Below, one piece after another: positions 47,441 to 58,639 of a DNA stretch of 64,000 nucleotides (its first letter is position 1; every line of letters starts with the position of its first letter). The translations under genes and the position numbers were made by a program. The stretch spans positions 32,867,683 through 32,931,682 of the forward strand of contig CM055101.1 of assembly GCA_029204225.1 (NCBI GenBank). The letters are read 5' to 3'. The notes beneath the pieces were generated by a model. That model was given only the letters and a program-made list of their open reading frames with translations. It searched no databases and was not told where the DNA came from. This stretch comes from Diphasiastrum complanatum. Its lineage: Eukaryota > Streptophyta > Lycopodiopsida > Lycopodiales > Lycopodiaceae.

Positions 47441-49542
47441 CATATTATAAGCATCATACAAAACTAGTATAGCCTTTCTTGATGTCCTATGATCTAGCTT
47501 CTTCCTAAGCTGCCTAGGAATGTGAACAAAGCATATACAACCAAAGATTTTTAAATGGCTGACACTAGGCTTGTGTCCGTTCCAAACTTCATGAGGAGTC
47601 TTGTTGTTGACGACTTTGGTGCTGGATTTGTTCTGCACGTAACAGGCTGTGGCAGTAGCTTCTGCCCAGAACTTTGCAAGTAGGTAAGTTTGATGTACCA
47701 TGGATCTGGCTGGGTTGAGAAGAGTTCGATTCTTCCTTTCTGCAATCCCCTTATGTTGAGGTGAATAGGAAGTGGTAAACTGTCTTATAATACCATGTTC
47801 AGCCATGTAGTCGGACATCTCGTTAGAGATGTATTCGCCGCCACCATCAGTTTGGAGTGCCTTAACTTTCCTAGATGTTTGTGTCTCAGCCATGGCCTTG
47901 AATCTCTTGAAGCGATCAAGGGCTTCAGATTTGAGCTTAATGAACATGGCTGTAGACCATCTAGAGTAATCATCTATGAAAGTGATAAAATAGATTGCAT
48001 CTCCTAATGACGGAGTTGGTATTGGACCACAAAGATCACTATGTACAAGATCTAATACATGTTTTGTTTTGATGGAGTGTGATTTTGGAAACTTGCTTCT
48101 AGAGTGCTTCCCATAGATGCATGATTCACAAAAGAAAGATTTCCTATCTAATGAAGACGAGAAATTCAAACCATCAACTAAATTATTACAATGCATATAA
48201 GAAAGTGATCTTGTATTCACGTGTCCAAATCGACTATGCTACAGAACAACACTATCATTTACATTTTCACTAGAGATACTAGCTAATGCAATTGAATTAG
48301 AGAGTGCATATAGATTTTTGACTCTAGTGCATGTAGTCAGAGTAGTATCTTCCTCGAGTATTGTAAACTTGCTCAGATGAGAAAGTAACAGTGTAGTCCT
48401 CATCAGTTATCTTAGAGATTGATAACAGGTTCTTTGACAACTGAGAAACATGAAGGACGTTAGGAACACAAATGGATAGATCATTGTTGAAGTTGATTTT
48501 CATTGCTCCTTTGCCTTCCACGCGTATGGTGCTAGAATCTCCGAGGTAGATAAATTGGTCTCTGTTGTAAGCTGTGTACCGTAAACCATTCCTTGCGAAA
48601 GGTCATGTGTTGGGTAGCGCCGTTGTCTAGGTACCAACTATCACAGTCTTCGTTGTTGTTGTAAGCCATTAACAAATGTGTATCTGACTCCTTGAATTCC
48701 GCCATGTTGGAGGAGTCTGACTGTTGTTGCTGTTGTTGCTTCTTTGTCTTATTGTAGATTCTGATGCGAAACTCCTTGATGTCGTGATTAGCTCTTTTGC
48801 AATATCTGCAGAAAAGCTTCTTGCGCGATCCACCATGCTTACCTTGAGTGTAAGGCTTCAGCTGTTGCTACTGCACTTGATTCTTGCCTTTGGAATAGTC
48901 TTTCTTCTTGGTATATAGGGCCATGAATTTGTCTTTGATGGACAGGCTACTAGTCTTTCTCCGTATTTCTTCTTGAAGAAGATGACTAATCACCTTTTGA
49001 AGAGTGTGGTCGGGTTGTGTGGAGATCATCACCACAAAGTGCTCATAGGACTTTCGAAGAGAAGAAAACAAGTTCATAACGACATCATCATCTTGAATAG
49101 AACATCCTATAGCTGATAACTAATCTAACAGCGACTTGAAGTTGTTGATGTGAGAAGTGATGGCAGTAGAATCAGACATGCTAAGAGTAAAAAATTTCCT
49201 TCTAAGATGTAATCTCATGGTTACATCGTGAGTCTCATAAAGACTTGATAACAAATCTCGTGCTTCCTTAGAGGTTTTACACGTGGTAACGTGAGATATT
49301 TGGGAGCTGGCTAGATTGAGTGTGATACATGCTAGGGCCTTCTGATCTTTGATCCTCCAGGCCTTTGCATGATCACCATCTTCTGGTTTCAAGTCTGAAC
49401 CTTCTAATAAATCCCAAAGATCTCTATCTATCAACATCATTCTAAGTATTAACTTTCAAATGTAGAAGTTAGAACCATTGAACTTGTCAATGCCTCTAGC
49501 TTCACTAAGTGATGAAGATGAAGAGCTACCTATATGAGACAT
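47441..49542 (-). pseudogene. Copia gag-protease-integrase relic
   Basis: Minus-strand gag begins at 49542 (MSHIGSSSSSSL), with a TGA about 30 codons in, and continues through LWDLLEGSDLKPEDGD and FFTLSMSDSTAITSHI. The zinc knuckle CRYCKRANHDIKEF has Phe for the last Cys. The protease site reads LDNGATQHMT (DSGA to DNGA). A long integrase frame (47441-48220) has CIYGKHSRSKF, LVHSDLCGPI, LQTDGGGEY and SPQHKGIAERKNRT, so the D,D,E triad is visible. The reverse transcriptase is absent. The PBS lies at 49595-49606. Confidence 0.85.
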
Positions 49543-49594
49543 GATAACAATATACAAATAGAACAAACTTAATCTCTCAGTTTATTTGAGCTAT

Positions 49595-49606
49595 GCTCTG
49601 ATACCA
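49595..49606 (-). other. Primer binding site of the minus-strand copia element
   Basis: Minus strand TGGTATCAGAGC lies 3 bp inside the LTR end at 49610. Confidence 0.85.
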
Positions 49607-49609
49607 ATC

Positions 49610-52600
49610 TGATGGGGGCAAGGGAGATAGAAGAACGTGAACGGAGAAGAGAGCAGGAATATTGCGGAACAACTCTCCCGTTCTAATCAGTTGCTAAATG
49701 CAAAAATAGTCTAATAGATAGCTAATGTTGAATGTAATCACAGCTTCAAGCGTTCCAATTGCCCAACATGATCTTAAAAATTAATTCATACTCTGAAATA
49801 AGAGTACAGTCCATTGAAGAGATAAGAGGTGGTTTGTATGTGGTACTATTGAAATCAGATTTAAAGTGAACTATAGTTCTGAAATAAATGGAAGAGCAGT
49901 ATGATAACGCGAGTTCCTCAGGCGTCAAAGACAGTCTGATAAAAAACTGAGGAGTCGTAGACATTCGTGTTCTGATCAGAGTGAGTAAACAAGCGCGATC
50001 AAATAGCAATGAAAGTGCATTCAATCACAACAAGCATTCATCTACGTTGTACATAGATAAAAGCAAGCTGCTGCTATATTACACTGAAGCACAATACAAA
50101 ATAGCAATTACAGCAAAAAATGACGGCGTAATTGGGATGTTCAAATAATGTGTCTCATATGGATGGAGCAACTACTAATCTATGCTCGGACGATCTATTT
50201 ATAGATTTCATCCGTGTATTAATTACATTCAATGCTTGTCACCTAATTAGAAAAGCCACTGTACTTGGAAGTATATGGCTTTTGTGACAACTATACATAG
50301 CGTATACGGTCAATAATTTAGCATCGTTGACGCGGATGAGGACATCGCTGATTCTATCACTTCGCATTTTACGTGAAGTGGTTTTCTCTCACTTCGCAAA
50401 TTTTGAGAAGTGACTGGGAACGTTCCTCGTTCAAAATAGACAACCTTCGACATTTTCTCTCTCTTCGAGATTTTGCAAAAAAGCTAAAGGTGCCCTTAAA
50501 ATGGCGAAGGTGCTCTTGAAACAGTTTAACTTATGAAAATAGATGACCTTCGAGAATTTTCTCTCTCTTCACATTTTTCGAAAAAATGTGAAAAAGCTGA
50601 AGGTGTTAAAAACAATTAAACTTTTGAACTGCACAAGTTAAACTTTTGAACTATGCAAGTGTCGCATTTCGGGGAAATGCGAAAAAGCCAAAGCTGTTGA
50701 AAACGCAGTTCATTTCTACAGACTGTCGCGACACTTAGAGTATTTTTGCAGACTGTCGTGAAAGTAATGTATTTATGCAGACTTGTTCTAAATGCTAATT
50801 TCGTGGAAGTCCTTGAAGATGGCCAAGTCTTCAATGACTTCAAACTATTGAACTTAATATCCGAACTTGAAATTATGATAGGATTTCTTGTAGGTCTTCT
50901 AAAATTCATTAGACTCTTTTGATCATCGTACCGCCTTTTGATCTTTTCTATGGAGTTCTCAGGCAGCTTCCTTGAGGGTCTTGCCAAATAGTCATCCAAT
51001 GTTGTGGCACTCTTTGTATCAGGAATCCTTGGTGTTGAACCCTCTGACCTTGATCCAGCGAAGATGTCTCTCTTTCCCTTTGGAGGGGATGAAAAAAGTC
51101 CCATAGAAGGCTGCACAGTCTCATCAAGTGGATTTTGATCAGAAAAATTAAAGTCATGTGGTGATGGAGGTGAAAACAGTTTACGAGTAGGGGGTAGTGG
51201 GTTAGTTATGAGGTTATACTGAGCTATTGGTGAAATGAACTGTTTTAGAAAGTCCTCATTAAACTTAAGAGATGATGTGGTGGGTATGGTGTTAGAAGTG
51301 GATGTGGAGGTGGTCAAATGAGTAATGGAAAAAATGATAGTTGATAAGGTGAAAATGGATCAAAAAAATAAGAAGGTGAGTGGGACAACTGAGTGTATGT
51401 GGAGGAGTCCAAGACGGGTTTGTGGAGAGAGCCAGCTGTGGAACCTTGATATGGTATGCCAGAACCAAGACCTCATTGGTTGATGGATTGGATTTTCTTA
51501 GGAGCTCCGATATCATCGTTGTGGTCATCTTTTTTCTGCACTGATACACTTGTGTCAAGACTACAGGGCGTATCATAAATGAGGTCCATCTACTGTTTAG
51601 ACTAAAGGAGTTCCTCTTGGATCTTGTCAATGCTTTCTTTGAGTGCTGACAGCTTCTTGTTGTTTTCTTCTTCTGAGATTTTATGGTTCCTCTTTAGGGC
51701 TTCGTGCTTTTGAATCAAGGAGACATACTTCTCCATTTTTACTACTGCTCCTGAAGATGGAACTGATACATTGATATCTACTGGCCTGATTGGTTGCTTT
51801 TGCTTTTCACTGTCGTCATCATGTCAGTTAGTTTCTTATTTTCCTGAGTCAAGAGATCCAACCGGCACTCGAACTAGTCATGCACCTCTTGGAGAGACTA
51901 GAGCTGATTTGAAAACTAGTTATGCTCTTCTAATCTCTTGGCCTTTTCATTCTGTAATTCTTTCAAAGTTGTCAGCAATTCCGCGTCTCTTAACTGCAGG
52001 CCTTGCTTTTCCATTTTGAGCTCGTTTGTCTATTGTGCTAGCTGGTCTACCAATCAACGAAGGTGGTATGAGATCTCTGCATGCCATTTCAAGGACTCCT
52101 TGGCTTTCTCTGACAAGTTGTTTCTGCTGTGCCTTTGTGAGTGGGATCAGCTGCAAGTGTGTGTACTATTCATGTAGTTGCAGACAACTCCCCTTCTCTC
52201 TCCCCTGAAAATGTTGCCTGTGGGTTGGATGGCCACCACAGAATCGATAGTTGGCTGAAAACAAGGGGGTGATATAATAATTTGAAGTGGTCCTAATGGG
52301 GACTAAGATCTGGAGCATTGAACAGGTGATTGCATTGGTGGCTGTTGGGTGTCCATGATCTGGAGCTGAGGTGAGGTTCTTCGTTGTCTGGTGCGTCTCA
52401 TCTGAAGGCTGCCTTCCTCTTCATCTTCATTGTCTTCACTACTAGATGGAACATCTTCGTACCCCGCCATCTTCGTCTTTTGTTTCCTTGGAGTCAGCTT
52501 CTTGGTCTTAGATGGTGGCAGGCTATCGGACTCCATCTTTGATTCAGGAGTCGGTTTGCTGGCGATCATTGATCCTTTTGTTTCTTCAGTGGTGGGTAGT

Positions 52601-53314
52601 ATCAACAAGTTGAGAGGTTGGTGGTGATGACCGATCATGTCGCTTCTTTTGCGACGTTCATGAAGCATAATAGCTTATTGAGAAGGTGTAGCTGAAGTTG
52701 TGGATGATGTATAGCCTCGGCTAGCAGCAGCATCTCTTGGAGCTAATGCAAGCTTCAAGTCAATCAAGGACTGACTTCGAGCGAGATCAAAGAAGATGTA
52801 GCCCAATGATGTGACTGGGGCCATTCGGTTCCTTGTCATTGACTCGTCGATAAGCGGTGAAAATTGGCCATAAACAGTCTGTTGTCTGCATAAATGATCC
52901 AAATTTTCAAAGTAAAATAACAGGTGACATTGTCTCAAAAAAGCGACAGTGTCAGAATTTTGCGAAAAACCCGATAGTGTCCTTAAATCTGATTTAGGGT
53001 TGTCCCACACTCTGTCAAAGTCATTTCCTTAACATTTGAGTCACTCTAGAAAAAACAAAAAATGTGACTCTGCATATTTGCACGAGATTCCCGACAGGCA
53101 AAAAATACGAAAAAGACGACACAACATTTTTCAACGAGATTCCTGGCAGGCAAAAAATGTGACATCGTTGTCAAACTCCATGTATTTCTGTAGACTATGT
53201 AAAAACACTTGTAAATCTGCAGACTACTATACAAAAAAATCTGTAGAACTGGATAAACAATAGATGAAGATTAAAATTGATTAGTCGATTAGTAAGAAGG
53301 AGAATAATCTAACA
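49610..53314 (-). repeat. Large LTR (~3.7 kb) shared by two tandem copia interiors
   Basis: On the minus strand it begins TGTTAGATTATTCTCC just after a purine tract (aaagaagag) and ends GCCCCCATCA next to the PBS at 49595. It therefore acts as 3' LTR to the interior on its right (53315 onward) and as 5' LTR to the interior on its left. LTR-like sequence occupies ~49610-50800 and ~53020-53314; both parts carry similar cagactnt motifs. Between them is a non-LTR coding-like segment (50616-53010). Alternatively, two different LTRs flank unrelated DNA. Confidence 0.5.
50616..53010 (-). pseudogene. Decayed unknown ORF with coiled-coil segment inside the LTR
   Basis: I do not recognise this protein. 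From 53010 the minus strand encodes MWDNPKSDLRTLSGF…, with RQCHLLFYFENLDHLC and TSLGYIFFDLARSQSL. After one TAA comes a charged, Ser/Pro-rich region with SSSEDNEDEEEG. A heptad-rich stretch follows near 51640-52160 (LKELQNEKAKRLEEH; LTQENKKLTDMM; KKLSALKESIDKIQEE), then a Ser/Thr/Pro-rich tail (50616-51317). Frames shift several times. Some stops are TAG in otherwise coiled-coil sequence, as expected from CAG-to-TAG change. It shows none of the hallmark gag, protease, RT or integrase motifs. It could be a transduced host gene or an extra element ORF. Confidence 0.45.
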
Positions 53315-53456
53315 CTCTTCTTTAATCTGAATCCTTGAATGCCTTGACCTTCAAACTTAGTTCTACACAGAATCTTCTGTGTGTATCCAAACTTAATGCT
53401 TTGGTAAAAACATCTACTATCATATCTTGCGTTCTACAGTACTGCAATCTAACCTT
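53315..53456 (-). pseudogene. Copia RNase H C-terminus (left half of the split host element)
   Basis: The minus strand encodes LQYCRTQDMIVDVFTKAL and ends at a stop at 53322-53324, just before the purine tract and LTR. This is the end of copia RNase H (…ADIFTKAL…). It continues directly from 59653 once the inserted element and one target copy are ignored. Confidence 0.85.
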
Positions 53457-54542
53457 TGTCATAAAATCGCGTGGGGGCATGAGCGGCAGTGGAAGCTCAA
53501 GGATTGAGCGTGGCGTGTAGGAATGGAAACACAACAGTTAGCAACAAAATTATTCAAGTAGAAGAATTCATACATAATGCACAAATGAATGACGCAGTAG
53601 TGAGACAAAAATTGCACTCTGATAAATATCAACAGTGAGTACAATAGCTTGAAGTAATAACTTCAGCTTGTTGAGCGTGATAACGCTGGCTACAGAAAAC
53701 TCTGATTGAAAGAGAGCTTATATTAACTCAATCAACTTAAAATTCAAAATTAACACTTACATAGCTTGAATCAGCTAATATATAGATTTACAAGTGTCGA
53801 GGAGCAAAATATCTTACAAGCCTTTGATGCTATTTACACCAGTCTTTGCACATGTACAAAGTTGGTAACCGCCAACCGCCTTTGGGATATTTAATTGTCC
53901 AGTTGTTTTAGGATTGCTGATAAGTTGGCGACGTCGGTCATCCAATGTAACAAAACGTAAAAACCCAAAAAACCCGAAGGTGCCCTTAGACTGAAGGTAT
54001 GCAACTCTTGAAGGTGCCCTTAAACTAAAGGTATGTAAATCCCTAAGGCGTCCTTAGATTCAAGGCAGCGAAAAAGGTGAAAAAAGACAAAAAAACTGAA
54101 TAGTGCCTTACACTGGAGGCAGAGTAGAAGGCGAAGGTGCCTTCTACTAAAGGCAGTGAAGAAGGCAAAGGTGCCTTAGATTTAAAGACAGCGAAAAAGA
54201 CAAAAAAGAAGAAGGTGCCTAAAGAATGATTTCTAAGGCATTCTGGCCACTTGGTCAGTGTGTCGCATTTTTCGCTAGTGAGAAAAAGACGAAGGAGGCG
54301 GAAAAAAGCAAAGGTATCTTAAGAATGGTTTCTAAGGCATTCTAGCCACTTGGCCAGTGTGTTGCATTTTTTTGCTAAGGAGCGAAATGGGCGAAGGTGC
54401 CTAAAAAATTGTTTTAAGGTAAAAAGGAACAATAAATGTGACGGTCCGAAAATATGAAGTTGGCCTTCAGTTTTTCAAGATGCTCATTACTTGAACGATT
54501 TTTTTTTTTTTTTTGTGTAAGGCTGAGCATAAAAATCTAACA
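53457..54542 (-). repeat. 3' LTR of the nested copia element
   Basis: 1086 bp. It includes many short gaaggtgcc(c)tta repeats and two tcgcatttttcg…cgaaaaa-like palindromes (near 54262 and 54357), also found in other LTRs in the window. Confidence 0.9.
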
Positions 54543-54676
54543 CTCCCCCTTAATGTGGATCCTGAAATACTTTGAACTTCAGATTTAACATATCGTTAAT
54601 CTGAAATGTAGCTCCTTTGATAGAGCTTTTGTGAAGTAATCTACTGCCATGTAGTTTGTTTTGCAGAAGATCAATT

Positions 54677-55206
54677 CTACTTCCTTATTGTGCACTTTTT
54701 CTTAAGGTAATGATACCTGATTTCTATATGTTTGCTTCGAGAGTAAAATCTCGAATTGAGAGAAAGCGCTATTGTACTTTGATTGTCACAATAGATTGTT
54801 GTAGGCGTGTTTGTGTAAGATTGAGGTTTGCAAGTAGTTGTCTGAGCTAGATCATCTCTTTGGTTGTATTTGTGGCAACTATGTATTCGAGTTCCGTTGA
54901 TGATAATGCAACAGAGGTCTGCTTCCGGCTGTTCCATGAGATTGGGCCTTGGTTGTATAAAAATACAAATCCAGAAGTTGATTTTCTGGTGTTGACATCT
55001 CCTACCCAATCCGCATCTGTGTAGGCTTCAAGGATGTTGGTAGTTTGGCTGCCTCCGTAGCAGATGCTGAGAGTTGTCGTTGTTTGGATGTACTTCATGA
55101 CCTTTGTTAGCGCTTTCCAATGAGCGACACTTGGATTTGACAAGAGCTGGCTGAGTGTACTGACCAAATATGCAAGATCTGGTCGCGTGCAGATCATTGC
55201 GTACAT
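54677..55206 (-). pseudogene. Copia RNase H of the nested element
   Basis: Blocks YAMICTRPDLAYLVS, EAYTDADWVGD and SSTELEYIVATNTT are followed, after a frameshift, by IYCDNQSTIAL and SKHIEIRYHYL. The catalytic acidic residues of the DADWxGD and ExE/DN motifs are visible. Confidence 0.88.
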
Positions 55207-55233
55207 CAGTGAGCCAATGATGGATTTAAACGG

Positions 55234-56110
55234 TTAGCGCTTCATCTTCTCCTTTTCTGCCTCAGTTTGAGAAGACCGTTCCTTTGATAACTTTAGTCCA
55301 GGGTCGAGTGGAAAGAGATTGGATTTGCAGTTGGCCATTTTATAATTTTCCAACACGTTGTTGAGATATCGTTGTTGATTGATAAAGATCGGTCTGCTGG
55401 GTCGATCTCGTTGAATTTGGATACCTGGGCCAGCATGCATTTTGTATCCTTCATTATTGAATAAGGGTGTATCATCTACGTAGAGAGTGATGATGATGAA
55501 GTAATCTGATACAAACTTGAAATAGACATTTGAGTCTGCTAAGTTTAGAATGAAACCATTCTCTATCAGAAATGCGTTGATCTTCTGGAACCAAGCTCTG
55601 GGTGACTGTTTCAGCCCGTAGAGCACCTTGTGGATTTTGCATACTAGGTGATGTCGCTTGCCATTGAGTTCGTATCCCTATGGCTGCATCATGTAGATTT
55701 CCTCTTTGATGGTTCCATTGAGAAAAGCGGTCTGGACATCCATCTGGTGGACTTCAAGATTTGCTGCAGCTGCAAAGGAGAGGAGTAGACGAATCAAAGC
55801 ATGTTTAACGACTGGGCTGAAGGTTTTTGAATAATCCAAATCTAGAATCTGGGAAAAGCCTTTGGCAACTAGCCTAGCCTTGTAACGATTTAGCCTCCCT
55901 TCGGCATCGTATTTTGTCTTGAATATCCATTTGCATGGAATTGGTTTCTAGTCCTTTGGCAGCTCAGTAAGTGTCCATGTTTGATTCTCCATAAGATAAT
56001 TGAATTCGGTGTTCATCGTTGCTTTCCACTGGTCAGCATCAGGAGTAGACATCGCCTCAACAACTATGTTTGGTTCCTACACAAAGTAGCAGGCTGGATT
56101 ATCCATAAAT
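55234..56110 (-). pseudogene. Copia reverse transcriptase of the nested element
   Basis: In order on the minus strand: PCKWIFKTKYDAEGR, RYKARLVAKGFSQ, EVHQMDVQTAFLNG (first catalytic Asp), VLYGLKQSPRAW and ITLYVDDTPLF (YVDD). TAG stops replace expected codons before KPIPCKW and before GYEL. The 130-codon open piece is only the C-terminal part of RT. Confidence 0.88.
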
Positions 56111-56220
56111 CTGGATGGAGGATGTCTGGACCTGTTCGACCTTCTGGGTTGAACTTCGGTCCTATGATGTGGGTTGACTCGTTCAGGTTCTGACTCATCA
56201 TCTGAGTTAGCATTGAGATT

Positions 56221-57000
56221 CTACGGTAGACTCTCTAGATTGGAATTGACTGGTTGTTCGATCCGTGAGTCGGAATTATCAGCAGCTTTTCCTTTGTGGT
56301 CAATGATAATCTTCCACGAAAATGACATCTCTAGTGTGAATTCCTTCTCGATATCCAAATTGTAGAGCTTGTATGCCTTGTGATTTGGGTAATAGCCGAT
56401 GAAAATCGCTTTCCTGCTCTTGTCATCTAGCTTTCTTCTTGGATCCTCAGGGATTTGAGCGAAAGCAATGCATCCAAAAACTCGAATATGTTTGAGTGAT
56501 GGTTTTGATCTTGTCCACACCTCATAAGGTGTCTTGCCATTCAAGGCTTTGGTAATGGATTGATTCTACAAATAGGCAGCCATAGTAACAGCTTCCGTCC
56601 AGAATCTCTTTGGAAGAGAGGCATGGGCCATCATGCTCTTGGCACTCTCGATGAGTGTCCCATTCTTCCGCTCAGCTACACCATTGGATTGAGGTGAATA
56701 GCTGGTTATGTATTGTTGAAGTATCCCGTTGGCCTTGCAGAAATCCTTGAATTTTTGTGGAGATATACTCTCCCCCTCCATTTGTGCATAGAGCCTTGAT
56801 CTTCCTTTGGGTCTGGTTTTCTGCAGACGCCTTGATTTGCATGAAGAACTTGAATGCTTTGGATTTGTTCTTCAGATAGTAGGTTGCCGTCCTTCAAGAG
56901 AAGTTGTCGATGAAGGTTAGGAAATAGAGAGCTCCCCCTGTGAAAGCAGTTTGCATCGGGCCACAAATGTTGTTGTGTACAAGGCCGAGCAAGCCTTTGG
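56221..57000 (-). pseudogene. Copia integrase of the nested element
   Basis: SYSPQSNGVAERKNGTLIES holds the catalytic Glu; FWTEAVTMAAYL, MNGKTPYEVW and IRVFGCIAF follow. The first Asp blocks lie in shifted frames near 56800-56960. A TAG interrupts after AAYL. Confidence 0.85.
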
Positions 57001-57032
57001 ATGTGTGAACTGAGTTTAAACTGAAAGGACTT

Positions 57033-57698
57033 CTAGCATTCTTGTTGATAATACAACATTCGCATGGAGAAGCTGATTTGGTCTTGTACTAGACTCTGAG
57101 CTGACATTGGCTGAATACTGTTGAAGTTAAGATGGCCAAGTCTGAAATGCCACAACATATCAGTTGATTTAGAAGTGGCTATGTGAAGAGCTCGAATGTT
57201 AGAAGAATAACAATGGTTGAGTTTGTACAAATAGTCGCTTCTCCTTCCGTAGGCTAGAACCTTCTGAGATTTGTCAAGAATTGTGTAGCCTGCTATATCG
57301 AATTCGACCCTCCGACCTGGATCGGTGATTCTACTAACTGAGAGCAAATTCTTGGTCAGATTTGGTACATGGAGAACGTTGGACAACAACTTGACTTCAC
57401 CCTTTTTGAATTCAACTCTGACTATTCCTTCACCTTCAATTGAATGCGATGAGTTGTCTCCAAGTTGCACAACTCAAGAGTGGGTGAATGACTTGTAGTC
57501 TTTGAACCAGTCGCGATGGTGAGTCATGTGTTGAGTTGCTCCGAAGTCTAGATACCAGGAATTGATATCTTGTTGTTCTCCGACTTTGTTCATGAAAGCT
57601 GCTTCATCTTCTTCTTCTTGTTGTTGATTTGAGTGACTGGCTGTAGCACTATGTGCTTGTTGTTGGGACTGCTTCTTCTTTTCGTTGTTGTACTTCAA
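57033..57698 (-). pseudogene. Copia protease and pre-integrase of the nested element
   Basis: SWYLDFGATQHMTHHRDW contains the protease site, altered from DSGA to DFGA. LSNVLHVPNLTKNLLSVSR and DMLWHFRLGHLNFNSI (GAG pre-integrase) follow after one stop. Gln-rich linker sequence precedes it. Confidence 0.88.
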
Positions 57699-58495
57699 AG
57701 TTTGGCAGTCCTTGATTTCATGGCCAATCCTCGTACAATATCTACAGAAAAGTCTCTACACTGGTTGGAATGATGAAGAGTTTGAATTTGATCTTGAACC
57801 AAAATTTGGTCCAGACTGCATGTTGCTCTTCTTGTTAGTAGAGCCTGACTTTGTAGACTTCTTGGATCCAAACTTCTGATTTTTTGAGTACAGAGCTTGA
57901 GGATCCGATTTGAGTCTGAGGAGGATGCTGATCTTCTGATCTCCTCTTGTAGGAGCAGCAAAATTACTCTTGATAGAGTGAGGTGCTCCTAGGTAGAAAT
58001 TGCCATTACCCAATTTTCGTAGGCTTCAGGTAGACTCGATAATAGAGTCATGAGTGCATCAAAATATTTTATGACTGAGCCTATTACAGTCATCTGCTCC
58101 ATAGGATTTTTGAAAGTGTTGAGATGGCTCAAAACACTATCTGCGTCAGACATTCTGAGGGTGAAGAATTTCTTCCTCAGATGAAGCTTGGAAGTAACGT
58201 CTCTAATGTCGTAGAGAGTTGCCAGGATGTCCCATGCATCCTTAGCTGTCTAAGCAGCACATATGTGGCTGATCTGAGTGTCCTTGATGTTGAGGGTGAT
58301 CATGGCAAATGCTTTGCCATCTCTCAGTCTCCACTTGGTGATGACAACTGCATCACCTTCGAGTTTGAGCTCTGTGCCATCAACTATATCCCACAATTCT
58401 TTGGCTAGAAGTATAACCTTCATCTTCAATTTCCAGAGATGGTAGTTATCTCCATCGAGTTTGTCAATGAGAGATGAACTAGATGATGGATCCAT
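57699..58495 (-). pseudogene. Copia gag of the nested element
   Basis: It starts MDPSSSSSLIDKLDGDNYHL at 58495, with LWDIVDGTELKLEGD, then FFTLRMSDADSV and LPEAYENWVMAIS in other frames. An intact zinc knuckle CRYCTRIGHEIKDC (C-x2-C-x4-H-x4-C) lies near 57710-57755. Confidence 0.88.
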
Positions 58496-58639
58496 TCTGA
58501 TTGAACGAGTTTGTTGGTAGAAATAACGACTGTTGGAATATTGTTGGCTGCACGTTTGCTAGAAGGATGTCTTGGTATAAACAAGACTGATAATCCATAG
58601 TAGAAATGCAGATTACTTAAAATGCCTACTCTGATACCA

